NCBI GenBank assembly: GCA_027475525.1
Contig: JAMWFC010000055.1
Span: 2,257,042-2,321,041, forward strand
DNA from: Macrolepiota albuminosa
Taxonomy: Eukaryota > Basidiomycota > Agaricomycetes > Agaricales > Agaricaceae
Length of the DNA: 64,000 nt
Reading direction: 5' to 3'
A model generated the notes under the pieces. The model saw only the letters and a program-made list of their open reading frames with translations. It did not search any database and had not been told where the DNA came from. Position 1 is the stretch's first letter. Each line of letters opens with the position of its first letter. Below are positions 12,840 to 23,009 of the stretch, piece by piece. The translations under genes were made by a program, and so were the position numbers.

Positions 12840-14339
12840 TTAGAAACGGTCGAATTTGGGGCCAAAACTCGAGCCTCTCCTTCCAGCACCTCTCGTGTTG
12901 CCTCTGAAAAAACCCCGCCTTCTATCACTGCTGTCCATTTTGCCGTCGCGTGTGGACTGCGCAAACTCCGCGGTCTCCTCAATCTTCTGTTCCGAGTTTG
13001 CATCTCCGAACCAGCCATCTAGTGCTAGGTATGCGCATTGGGGAGGGTTGTGATCTGCCCCCTTGCAGTTGAAGCAGTGGAGGCGGTTCTCCTCGCTTAC
13101 CAGTTTGGCACTACCGTAATCCATGTTGACGAAGTTTATGTCCCTTAAGTAGTTAAGAATTTGAAAGTAGCCTGTCCAGGCAATCTGTGGGGGTGACTTG
13201 AAGTATACGTTCCATAAGGTTTTCTTGTTGTTGAACTTCGACGGTTTCAGGAGAGAGTCGTCGACCTTGGCAAGTTTGACCTCGATTGACTTTATCATAT
13301 TGATCGCTGGATCCACATTATGGATCGATGTGTCGTCATTTAACAACTTGCTCTTGAGCAACGTCACAAAGGCCTCATTGTTTAGCGCTGTGCTAATGAT
13401 GCGTACGGCTTCGTCTTCGGATTCCGCTGTAGCTTCCGGCGTTTTCACACTAAGCGTGAAGCCTTCCAGTGTGCAGAGGAAGCGTGGGACAGGAGGGTTG
13501 TATGGAAGGATGAACGCAGTCGAGTTGGGGGTCGAGATGGTTGGATTATTTGCAATAACCCATCCAGCCGCCTCAGAGATGCCGGACAAGAGGAAGTGAT
13601 AGGGCAGTTTCTGCCTCTCTGCTCGTCTTTTCAACGTGATTTCTTTCTCCTGTTGGGGCGAGGATAGCCTGGCTCTCTCACCCGTCATCGCCATTACTAG
13701 TGCTTTCAGCTTTTCGCCCGCTTCGACTAGGTCCCCCTCCTTGCTCGCTTGCCATGTCCTTATCCAGAATTTCGGTTCGGGATACGTGTCGAAGTGGTCT
13801 CTCTGTTCTGGGAGCAGATTGAACCAAGGAGGAGTGGATAATTGTATGACGGGGAAGCCACCGACTGGTTCTGGAGTTCTCTTTAAGTTCTTGGGCAGCC
13901 TGTAGGTGGATGCTAGGCGGGTGCTATTCGCGGGCAAGGGCGGCATGTCCATATTATTCGTAGTTGTCCTCTTGACAATCCACAGAATGTCAGTTTTTGA
14001 TCTAGCTTCCAAGGGAGAGCACGGTGTTGAGGCCCAATCCCCAGAGATCAGAGTCAGGGGGGGAAAGGTTGGAGAAAGGTCAACCATGGTAGAGTCGCCT
14101 TCTGAAGGCTTGTCTGCATTAATTGATATATTAAGATCCTCAATGTGTGGTGAGGGAGGGGCGACAGAGGGAGGGCTAGTTATGGGGGACTGAACCGGGG
14201 GTTCGTTGTCTGAGTAGTCCATATCAGAGTCTACACTGCGGGTAAGTTGCCTGCGTTTCTTGTCGTGACTTTTAACACCCTTCTGTTTTTCTGGGCTAGC
14301 GGTTTGGGGGCGTTTCTTTTGTTCCTCGAATTGGGGCAT
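12840..14339 (-). CDS. LINE ORF1, gag-like zinc-knuckle protein
   Basis: A 499-residue protein encoded upstream of ORF2. The first 150 residues are low-complexity and basic (KKRPQTASPEKQKGVKSHDK). A Cys-x2-Cys-x4-His-x4-Cys knuckle (CFNCKGADHNPPQC) lies near residue 430, followed by an Arg/Gly-rich tail (RRRGFFRGNTRGAGRRG). Proteins of this type coat the element RNA and help form the retrotransposition particle. The start at 14339 is the first ATG of the frame. About 400 bp of non-coding sequence separates its stop from the ORF2 ATG at 12430, so ORF2 translation would need reinitiation or an internal entry mechanism. Confidence 0.88.
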   Translation of the reverse strand: MPQFEEQKKRPQTASPEKQKGVKSHDKKRRQLTRSVDSDMDYSDNEPPVQSPITSPPSVAPPSPHIEDLNISINADKPSEGDSTMVDLSPTFPPLTLISGDWASTPCSPLEARSKTDILWIVKRTTTNNMDMPPLPANSTRLASTYRLPKNLKRTPEPVGGFPVIQLSTPPWFNLLPEQRDHFDTYPEPKFWIRTWQASKEGDLVEAGEKLKALVMAMTGERARLSSPQQEKEITLKRRAERQKLPYHFLLSGISEAAGWVIANNPTISTPNSTAFILPYNPPVPRFLCTLEGFTLSVKTPEATAESEDEAVRIISTALNNEAFVTLLKSKLLNDDTSIHNVDPAINMIKSIEVKLAKVDDSLLKPSKFNNKKTLWNVYFKSPPQIAWTGYFQILNYLRDINFVNMDYGSAKLVSEENRLHCFNCKGADHNPPQCAYLALDGWFGDANSEQKIEETAEFAQSTRDGKMDSSDRRRGFFRGNTRGAGRRGSSFGPKFDRF

Positions 14340-14955
14340 GTCGTTTGAAATTTTCCGTTCCGTTTTTATATGCTGCCTCCTTTGATTTATAATTTCGGTT
14401 GTTGGTGGATTTCCGGGCGTATGTTCGTGTGGGCTCCCCGCACAATATCATGTGACAGATCAGCCGGAAGTCTCAATTTTCTTAACGTTGACGCGAAGTC
14501 ATAACAATTCGCAGTTTCATTTTCGTTGGGGGCGTTCGAGCCCACAGCTTAGTTCAATTTCGGTGGATGGGCCATTAGTGTTTCAGTTGCGTGTTTCTGT
14601 TGAGTGCATTTGGCGGGTGTCGGGGATCTATCAGGGGCGTGGCTTGAGCCCAAAATTCGCCAAAATCGTTAATATATCCAGGAAAGGAGAGGAACAAGAA
14701 AGTTCATACGTGACCCTGACATTAAATTTCACTACATCCGGGGTCTGTAAGCCAGTTCGATGAGCTTGGGATACTGGCTCAGTAGCGCAGCGCGCAGTAG
14801 GCAACCACTTGGTGTGGGCATATAGGGGGGGGGCCAAGGAGCCTGTGAGGCTCACCTCGACTAGAGCAGTATATTCTGCAGAAGGCCTGTTAGGCGCGAC
14901 TGCTGCTACCGGGATTAGCGGTGCACATGGTGGTTACGGAATAAGTGGCCCCATC

Positions 14956-14972
14956 CACAAAATCAACTTCTC
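14956..14972. repeat. LINE target-site duplication, 5' side
   Basis: CACAAAATCAACTTCTC, an exact copy of 7127-7143, placed directly before the first base of the LINE 5' UTR (minus orientation). Confidence 0.93.
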
Positions 14973-15500
14973 ACGTTATAATCAATTACTGAAATCAAAA
15001 TAATTTTGTCCGGTGAGGTCCTTCATATGTTTGGCTGTCCGCAACTGTACCTTATCTTTGGATCCGTGTAATGTCTCGGAAATGCCTGCCTTCCATAGAT
15101 AAAGATCTCGGGACATGCCGTGCCTTCGGCCCATACTAGTTCGTCTGGACATAAGTATTTGTTCAACCAGTGGGATGCAAGGCGTGATTTAAAACCCGGT
15201 GACCCGGTGCTTGATGGACAGATCGTCCCTTCCTCGCTTATTATGTACCCCCACAAGTACTTAACCCTCCCATCCAGAAAATGCATACCCGGGGGCTAAA
15301 GGTCCGAATCGTTGAGCTCCTCCATCCATACGACTATCTCTTGACCTGCACCCATCTCAATGAAACCTCAGGAATTTGAACCCGAGGAGACCGTCGCAGG
15401 CATAGAATCCCAGACAGCTGAGTCATGCTACTTGCATGAAGGCTATAGCCATGCATATGGCCTTAAATGTCGTCTTAGTTTGTTACATTCTGTGTGAATG
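14973..15500. other. Spacer between LINE and MFS gene
   Basis: The pre-insertion sequence resumes here. The open frame at 15023-15286 (minus) has no recognisable motif. I see no RNA gene. Confidence 0.4.
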
Positions 15501-15559
15501 AGAATCACCATACTAATCTGTCTTATCCACAGTTAACAAATGCATGCAGGAAGAGTAAG

Positions 15560-17933
15560 ATGGACTTCGTCCTCACCGACTACCACCAGCTGCTGACGTA
15601 CTGTCTTGTTGTCACAAAGGATTGGATATGGGAGGTATCAGTGGCAGCTTTTTGTTTTGACTGGGTTCGGGTGGATGGCAGACAGTGAGTACAACAGTCT
15701 GATGCACGCGTCGGCCTTGAGGGTTTCACATCGCGAAACCTCTATTAGATATCTGGCTTCAGGGTGTCGCAACTGTATTAGGACAGGTGCAGCAGGAGCT
15801 GCATCCCTCACGTGTGGAATATGCAACGTTTGCGCTCTATGTTGGGTTGATTCTTGGCGCGATGACGTGGGGTGTTATGGCAGATCTGATAGGAAGAAAG
15901 CTGTCTTTTAATGTCGGACATATTCGTTGTTTTTTTTTTTGTTTAAGCCTGAAATATCCTCAGATTACACTTTTCCTGGCTGGTGTGTTTGGGATTGCAG
16001 CAGGTGGCGCCCCTAATTTCGTCGCCTTTGCATCCTTGGAAGCGTGCCTCGGTTTCGGACTCGGTGGCAAGTATGTCATTCATATCTTTTATCATTTAGT
16101 TTTTAATTTTAGTTTTATTAGTTTGCCTGTAGATGGTAGTATTATCGGTCCTTGTCGCAGTCCGGCATTTGTTCATGATGACTTGACAGGTGCTCTTTAC
16201 CTCGAACATGTCCCTCAAAAATACCAAGTCAGTAGAGTCTGAATTTTCCAATTGACTCTACATCTGATTTTCCCAGTGGACACTGACTCTTCTTTCTGTA
16301 TGGTGGGCTATTGGCCAATTCATCGCATCGTTGATTGCGTGGGTTTTCATTGGTAATTATTCCTGTGAAGCGACGGCTACAGTATGTTTGAAGAGTGACA
16401 ACATGGGTTGGAGATACAGCTAGTATGGTGCACATTTTGAAGGGAATGACGTTTACTGATCGCAATGCGGTACTTATCACCTGCACAGTTACACCTTGTG
16501 AGTACTCACCCTTCCAAATTCAGACGTATCAGTAATACCTTCTTTTAAGTGGCTGCATCACTTTTCTCATGTTCATTATGCGCTTCGTCGTCTTCGATCT
16601 GCAAGAATCACCGAAGTATCTTGTGGCCAAGGGCCGAGATCAAGAAGCCATTGCCGTAAGGCCTCTTCTGAGCAACTGTCTTCATTTGTGCTCAAGGTCT
16701 CGAAAGGTTCTTGAACACATCGCAAAACGGAACGGCAAGACCATCAGCCTGACGTTGGAAAAGTTCTCGGCTATCGAGGATGTTGCTGGATATGTTCCCA
16801 AATCACCTCTAGAGGTGGCGAAGCGTGCGTTTTCGACCATTTCTCTGTAAGATTCTCGACTGGCAAGACCGTTTCTTTTTTTTGACCCGACCTGTCCTGG
16901 TTGTAGATCGCATATCAGACCCTTGTTCTCCGGCCGCAGGCTTGCAATTAACAGCACACTGATCATCCTCTGCTGGGGTATGATATCCCTCCTTGAACAC
17001 CAGCTTGATTCATTAATCAAAAACGATAGGACTCATTGGACTCGCGTATCCTCTCTTCAACGGTTTCCTACCCCTGTATCTCGAGCAGCACGTTACTAGC
17101 TCTGCAGGTGCAGGAAGCATCAACACGACCTATCGCAACTACGCCATTATCTCGATCATGGGGATACCTGGATCTTTCCTCGCCTGCCTTATCGTAGACT
17201 GGACCCGTGGCTCGAAAAGCAGGTGGTCACTTGGCGGGAGGAAGTTGACAATGGCAGTATCGACTGGACTTACCGGGGTCTTTCTTTTCCTTTTCACCAC
17301 GAGCAAGACTGACAACGCTGTCCTCGGATGGTCATGTGCGTCGGGTGTCACACAGTGAAGTCCATCATCGGCCTGAATCCCGATTTCATTACTGACGTAA
17401 ATCTAATCTCCCAGAAATGCTGTAAGTCTTTGATCTACCCGTTACGGCTTTGACTCACAGTTTGCGTAGATGTATGGGGTCCTCTATGCATACACACCAG
17501 AGGTTTGCACCCAACTCGCACAACGCCTTGACGGACTACCAAAGATTGACTGACCTACGGCTTTTAGGTCTTCCCTGCACCTCACCGTGGGACCGGCGAC
17601 GCCCTTGCAAGTAGCTTGAACAGAGTTACAGGTCTTCTCGCCCCCATCATCAAAATTGTCACCACGACCCCCTCTGGTGCCGCTGCCCCTGGATCCTCAC
17701 CCAATAAGTACGTCTTTAACAATATCTCAGCCGTGTGTTTTGATATCTCAGTTGTCTCACCTTTCCTATAATCCTATCTTTAGGTCCATCTTCGTCGCTG
17801 CATCATTGTTTCTGGTTGCCGCCGTCATAATGGTGTTCCTTCCTATCGAGGTGTGTAGTGGCGGCATTTATAGTAGTCTTCTGTACTCAAGTTATTCTAT
17901 GCAATACAGACAGCAGGTCAGGCTGCAATGTAG
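15560..17933 (+). CDS. MFS membrane transporter (SV2/sugar-transporter-like)
   Basis: A many-exon gene for a 12-helix major facilitator. Spliced segments read GYGRYQWQLFVLTGFGWMAD, IWLQGVATVLGQVQQELHPS, LYVGLILGAMTWGVMADLIG followed by RK (the MFS motif between helices 2 and 3), GGAPNFVAFASLEACLGFGL, GNLPVDGALYLEHVPQKY, WTLTLLSVWWAIGQFIASLI, ESPKYLVAKGRDQEAI and, near the end, YAYTPEVFPAPHRGTGDALA. The stop at 17931-17933 follows LPIETAGQAAM. Introns are 40-70 bp with normal GT-AG ends, and the exons join in frame, so the gene looks functional. Fungal relatives are plasma-membrane transporters of unassigned small molecules or sugars; the substrate cannot be told here. The extreme N-terminus and the start codon are not resolved; 15560 is only the nearest ATG. 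Confidence 0.78.
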
Positions 17934-19960
17934 AGAGTAGAATGTAATGTATACAACCATACATTTATATGAATTTTGATGACTTGTGGATACATGTCTT
18001 CGAAAGATAGCCGACAACCAATGGCTTACCATGAGTCATTGGTCCTTGGTGATACCAAGAACCGATGGATTCAAAACATGCGGCTCGTTCCTTCCCTCCA
18101 TAAAAAAGGTGAACTTGCGCTCAATTATTCCCCTCATTCGGGGCGGGTTTTACACGTTGTTACGGTTGATCAGTGGATCCTGTCTAACCGCCTGTTGATC
18201 CCCGCAGACTGGATTTCTTTTGGTTAAGGTCGAAATAGATAAGCTGATAAACCGAGAAAAATAGTCTCAATGCCGAAACCGTCAACCTCTCAACGCAATT
18301 GTCTGTTATTTCCCGCGATCAGTTTGTCATATCCCTGACTCGGCCTTGACATCCATTGTTACTTCTCATACATATATACAGACATTCGAGATAGCGCACC
18401 CTCCGTCAATTACACCTTGAACCAATGAGGATTATACACAATTTAGAACATACGTACACTATATTGGAACTAGAACAGTAGATAACCTTACCAGGTGTGA
18501 CCAACACCTAGTACTAAATCCTCAGAGACGTGTAAACGTGACTGAATTGCATATAAACATGTAAGTGTAAGTCTAGGATAAACCTGACTGAGGGTACTCA
18601 TATACTCATAGTCTGGGAGGGGCAGTATATATGCAAAATAGGATAAAGCAAACTCTTTGGCCCTGTGGCTCTCTTTGTTGTGTGCACTGTATTCCGCACT
18701 TGTCACACTCCAACACACTAACACGATTACATATATAGGCATTTTACCTACTGTCTATCACAGGCAATCTTTATTGTACTTATACTCCCTATCACAGTAT
18801 ATTCCAACAGACTACACCATGCACTGCAAAGCATACCTAAAACACATAAGAGAGAGCTCCAAAGAGAGATAATCACAGACAGACAGGGTTTACTGATTGA
18901 TTTTTTCCTTAGAAGAGGGAGGTAGATATCAGAGTTGATGAATAACCAGTGTTGGATTATAAGGGGTTAGTAACATCTGATTTTTAATGAAGGGTTAGGT
19001 TAAGTCTTAAATACAGCCTTAATCAAGACTTTATTCTCACCTGACCCTTACATCATCCCTGGCTAGTTAGGCTGGATAATTAGCTTGCATCACTCAGTTA
19101 CTAGCTATTGGCATATTTATGGATAATCTCATAACTGCCATCACTCCTCATGTTCCTTTTGCATGCTCATCATTGCTGTAATCAACATGTTTGTCATCAT
19201 CATTTCTCTGCCTTCCAGTGCCATCAATCCTTCTTCATCGTCTAAATGGGTGGCCTTTACAGCTTTTTAATAGTGATTGGCAAAATAATTGACAACTTGT
19301 CAAAAGAGGAGAGCTTAGAATGATGATTATTTTTGCTGTTTTCCTTGTCTAAATCTGCCTCATTCTTGATCCTCCCAACAGAAAACCTTCTTAGACTAGT
19401 TTTAGACTGAATTCAATGCACACTTTATCCTTCTTTCACAAAAAAATGACTGTAGAGCACTAAGCACAAAATATGGGCTTTATAAAGTAGCAGAGTGAAG
19501 GAAAGATGGTTGAACTTCATTTCAACACTTTGCACAGATGTGAACAATGTCAGAAACTTTGTTTAATGTATGTACAGGATTTCAACTATCAATTTAGTTG
19601 ATTACACAAAGCTTTTTGCTAAAATCATAGAAGGTCAAAAAACTGTTCCAATAACTGAATATTTGTTTGATTTATTGTATGGCCAATTCTAATCCAAATC
19701 ACATAATTTAGTTGTTGTTCTTGAGTTGATATATAGGAGCTTTACATATATGTTTGATACAGACTCAGTCAGTGTAACAACGACTGTATTCTATCTATAC
19801 CTGTTTGATACAGACTATGGTATACTGTCAGTGTATCACACTATTGGAATATAACTAGTTAACATACCTCAGTTGATGTAACAATGACTGAGGTATATGC
19901 ATGATCCATTTCCCCAATATCTACATTAATCACATGTCCATGATGTGCTCACAATTCTAT
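17934..19960. other. Spacer grading into CpG-poor repeat DNA
   Basis: Up to about 18.3 kb the DNA resembles ordinary spacer. From about 18.9 kb CG dinucleotides become rare and the sequence AT-rich. A local repeat of CTGTTTGATACAGACT lies near 19.75-19.82 kb. This stretch probably contains the 3' LTR region of the Copia relic to its right, but I could not define LTR ends. Confidence 0.4.
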
Positions 19961-19969
19961 CCTCAATAC

Positions 19970-22257
19970 TCCCCCAGACTCATAGTGTCAATATTCAAAT
20001 AGTTATAATGCTGCACAAAACTTAGCATGTTGTACCTGAGGTAGGGGTTTAGTAAACAAGTCTGCTAGGTTATTGGCACTTGGTACATATGCAATTGATA
20101 TGTCCCCTTCTTCAATACAATGTCTGATAAAGTGGTGCTGAATGTCAATATGTTTGACTCAATTATGATTTTGTTTGTTTTCTGCAATTGCTATGGATCT
20201 GTTGTTGTCACCTTTCAGTTCTGCTGGTTTGGGAATGGCCACAGATAGAGCTGAGTACATCGATTTGATTTGTTTGGTGGCCTTCTCTAATGTGATATAT
20301 TCAGCCTCCATGGTTGATGTTGTTACCATACTCTGGAACTTTGAACTCTAGCTTGTAGGTCCCTCTGCCTGGATGTACACTCCTCCTGATATCAATTTTC
20401 ATGTGTCTATGTCAGCTGCAAAGTCAGAGTCATAGTATCCCCATGGCACATAATCCTGGTAGTTTGGTCCACCATATCATATCTTGTAATGTATTGTGGC
20501 TTTGATATACTGCATCACATGTTGTAATGCAAGCCAGTGTTGCTTTCCAGGGTTGGACATAGATTGACTGAGAGATGTGATCATGTACACTATATTTGGT
20601 TGAGTGCCTACTTGGGCATACATCAATGACTCCTAGCACCTCCTTATATGGTTTATTGTTCATGTACAACAGTGTCATTCCTCATCAGTACTCAGTGATT
20701 GAAATCAACTGAGCACTAATTCTGGTGGTAATGGTGTGTACTTTGAGGTACATTCAGTCATTATGTACTTGTCTAGGGTGTGTTTTAGGTATTTTTCCTG
20801 GTCCAATATGATTACTCATGATGCCCTGTCTTGCATTACTCAGATCCCAAGCATGAACATGATTTTGCCCAAGTCTTTGATTTCATATCTCTCTCTCAAC
20901 TTCTTCCTTGCTCATATCACTTCCTCTTTTGACAAGGACATCCCCAAAGTGTCATCAGTATATGTGCTTGTAATTGTTATCTCACCATCTCTGTTCTGTG
21001 ATTGTACCAATTGATCAGCCTCAGATCAAGTGTAACCTAGATGCTTCATATTTTTGTCAAGTGTATGCTACCAGTTATTAGCTCCGTCCATGGTACCATA
21101 GATAGCTTTGTCCAGTAATGACACCAGGTCCTTCTCATTTTCTGTTTTGTCCATACTTCTCTGAACTTATGTGCCTGTATTGATGTCAGCCTTAAATATG
21201 TCACTCAGTCATATTTCATACCCTTTAGTGATAGGCTTCTACTCAGGCTGAGTGCATCAAGGGGCACTATAGGCCTACCGACACTTGATAGACTGGAGAA
21301 TCTAACAATCTTTTTGGGCACAGAACACCTCTGGCCTTGGCGCTCTGCTACAGGTTTTACTCATCAGTCTCAACCACCACTAATAGTCCTTCAGCACACA
21401 CTATCCATTGACTTTAAGAATTTAGGAGGTCCAGGACTCATAGGGCTAGCATGACAGCAGAGAGGTAATTCTGACCAAGCCCCAATCAATTTCAAAAAGG
21501 GGTTAGTGTTACGCTGCCATTTGATGAGGCACTTCAATTAGAAGTCTAAAGAACCAATAATAATAGAACAGAATATATTCTAACCCAACATTTTAATCTA
21601 TCAGAAATTGATACAATATTTAGTGCCAACATTAGAGCTCATGGCATCTGTCAAGAATTTTCTAACCATACCCTGGAGAGGCCTGGCCAATCAGAATTAC
21701 ACTAAAAAGTGAGCAGACTCATACAATTCTAAGTCAGTTTAGAGTCTCCATGGCCAATGGGCTATAACGCCATTGGTCACCATCATTCATGCATGCTGGT
21801 CATTGTTGGCAAGTTGCTGTAACTGTAACCACAAGAAAAGGCACTAATTGGTAGCACCACAAATGGGCTTATTTCAAAAATACAGTAGTGCTCTTTTGCT
21901 ACAAGTTAGGCCTTGCATCTGGCATTTTTTTCCAGTTGCATCATATTTAAGCACAAACATTCATCTATTCTTCATTGTCCTCACTCCTGTAGGGCATTCA
22001 ATTAGTCATCAGACTTTCCAATTGTGCATGCATTGCATCTTCTCATCTATAGGACCTTGCCATAGGTCTGGTCACTTCATTGCCTCTGAGTATGACTTAG
22101 GTACCCATGTCTCATCTGTGTCTGTCATGATAGTCAACAGTGCATCTGGTATTGCTCTGAATGTCTCCTCCTTGCTCTCTGGATTGTATGAGTTCTCTTC
22201 TGATGCCTTGCTACTACTTCCTTCAGAGTTGACTGCTGCTCTAGCAGCAATGCATGT
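19970..22257 (-). pseudogene. Ty1/Copia retrotransposon pol relic, 3' part
   Basis: Reading leftward, fragments of Copia reverse transcriptase and RNase H appear in the right order. From high to low coordinates: KSYSEAMK and a PTGVRTMKNR-type motif; then DKAIYGTMDGANNW and TYTDDTLGMSLSKEEV (the YVDD region); then KDLGKIMFMLGI; then GYYDSDFAADIDT, TMEAEYITLEKATKQI and KHIDIQHHFIRHCIEEGD, followed by NNLADLFTKPLPQ. The frames are interrupted by stops, most of them TGA or TAG where Trp or Arg is expected, as produced by C-to-T changes. CG dinucleotides are very rare. The element cannot be active. It is interrupted at 22,257 by the Gypsy insertion and continues at 32,902. Confidence 0.85.
22253..22257. 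repeat. Gypsy target-site duplication, left
   Basis: CATGT immediately before the 5' LTR, repeated at 32902-32906. Confidence 0.9.
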
Positions 22258-22976
22258 TGTCACGACCCCTTCCCTCCGGGCCCACCCCGGGACACCCCCG
22301 GAACACCCTCCGGGACCCTCCCTCCGACCCCACAAGACACGCCCCGCCATCACGACCGCCGGCACCGCCATCACGCGCATCAAGGACCGCCATCAGCCGC
22401 CACCAGCCCCGATCAACGATCCCATCACGCATCACGGCTCCACCCGCGCCAATTGATCGCGCGGCCCACACGCGCGATCCCGGTATACAGTCCCTGCCCG
22501 CTACTCAATGGCCCCCGGAACTCATCCTAGACACCCCGGAACCCCGAGACACGTTCCCGTAGTACTTATAGCCTAGCCCCCCACTGTATTCGCTAGTCTT
22601 GATATTACATACTTTGCATAACTGTTACTTGGATATTGCGTGCCCTCTGTTTGACTGGTACGCCTCGTTTGGTACGCTTCGACCGGCACGCCTTAGTATT
22701 CGCGTGCTATAAGTTTGGTACGCACTTCGCGACTCTTAAGTTACTAACTTGGTCTCGTCTTAGAACCTCCGGTTCACGACTCGACCCCCTCTAACTCCCA
22801 GCCACTCTCATCCAAAACCCCCGGACTCTAGTCCCCTCTCCCGGGATTACCCTGTCCTCGTCTTGAACCCCGGAGTCCTAGCCCCGGAGTTCCAGACACC
22901 CGAGTATCCGTAGATCAAGTCCGCATCGTAAGGGCGTCGCTTTCCCGGAAAGCCCCCGATTCAGCGGAACCTGACA
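22258..22976 (+). repeat. 5' LTR of the Gypsy element
   Basis: 719 bp, beginning TGTCACGACCCC and ending CGGAACCTGACA, so the ends form TGTCA/TGACA inverted repeats. It carries a 21-bp segment at about 22354-22374, a local near-repeat of CGCCATCAC, that the 3' LTR lacks. Confidence 0.95.
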
Positions 22977-23009
22977 TAATATCAAGACTCTCTCCTTACA
23001 CCGTTCTTG
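22977..23009 (+). promoter_or_regulatory. Leader and probable primer-binding region of the Gypsy element
   Basis: The bases right after the 5' LTR (TAATATCAAGACTCTC) occupy the primer-binding position. They resemble, but do not clearly match, an initiator-Met tRNA 3' end complement. The gag ATG follows at 23010. Confidence 0.35.

Larger units (their letters stand above)
7144..14955 (-). mobile_element. Full-length Tad1/L1-like LINE retrotransposon
   Basis: A 7.8-kb non-LTR retrotransposon in minus orientation. It is bounded by a perfect 17-bp target-site duplication and ends in a 16-nt poly(A), seen as T at 7144-7159. It encodes a zinc-knuckle ORF1 protein and an ORF2 protein with AP-type endonuclease, reverse transcriptase and RNase H. 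The coding layout, RNase H and poly(A) fit the Tad1-like or L1-like elements of fungi. The 5' region (about 14,340-14,955) is untranslated. Two 77-bp tandem duplications (7152-7305 and 9266-9420) lie within it; both look like assembly artefacts. The insertion sits 228 bp upstream of the HECT-like gene start, in the same orientation. The intact duplication suggests a fairly recent arrival. Confidence 0.93.

Noticed and set aside
14770..14850. A-box-like string (GGCTCAGTAGCGCAGCGCGC) in the LINE 5' region
   Set aside because: It lies in plus orientation, opposite to the LINE, and has no partner T-arm at tRNA distance.
15023..15286. 87-residue open frame on the minus strand
   Set aside because: No motif, no neighbouring exon that extends it, and its length is within chance expectation.
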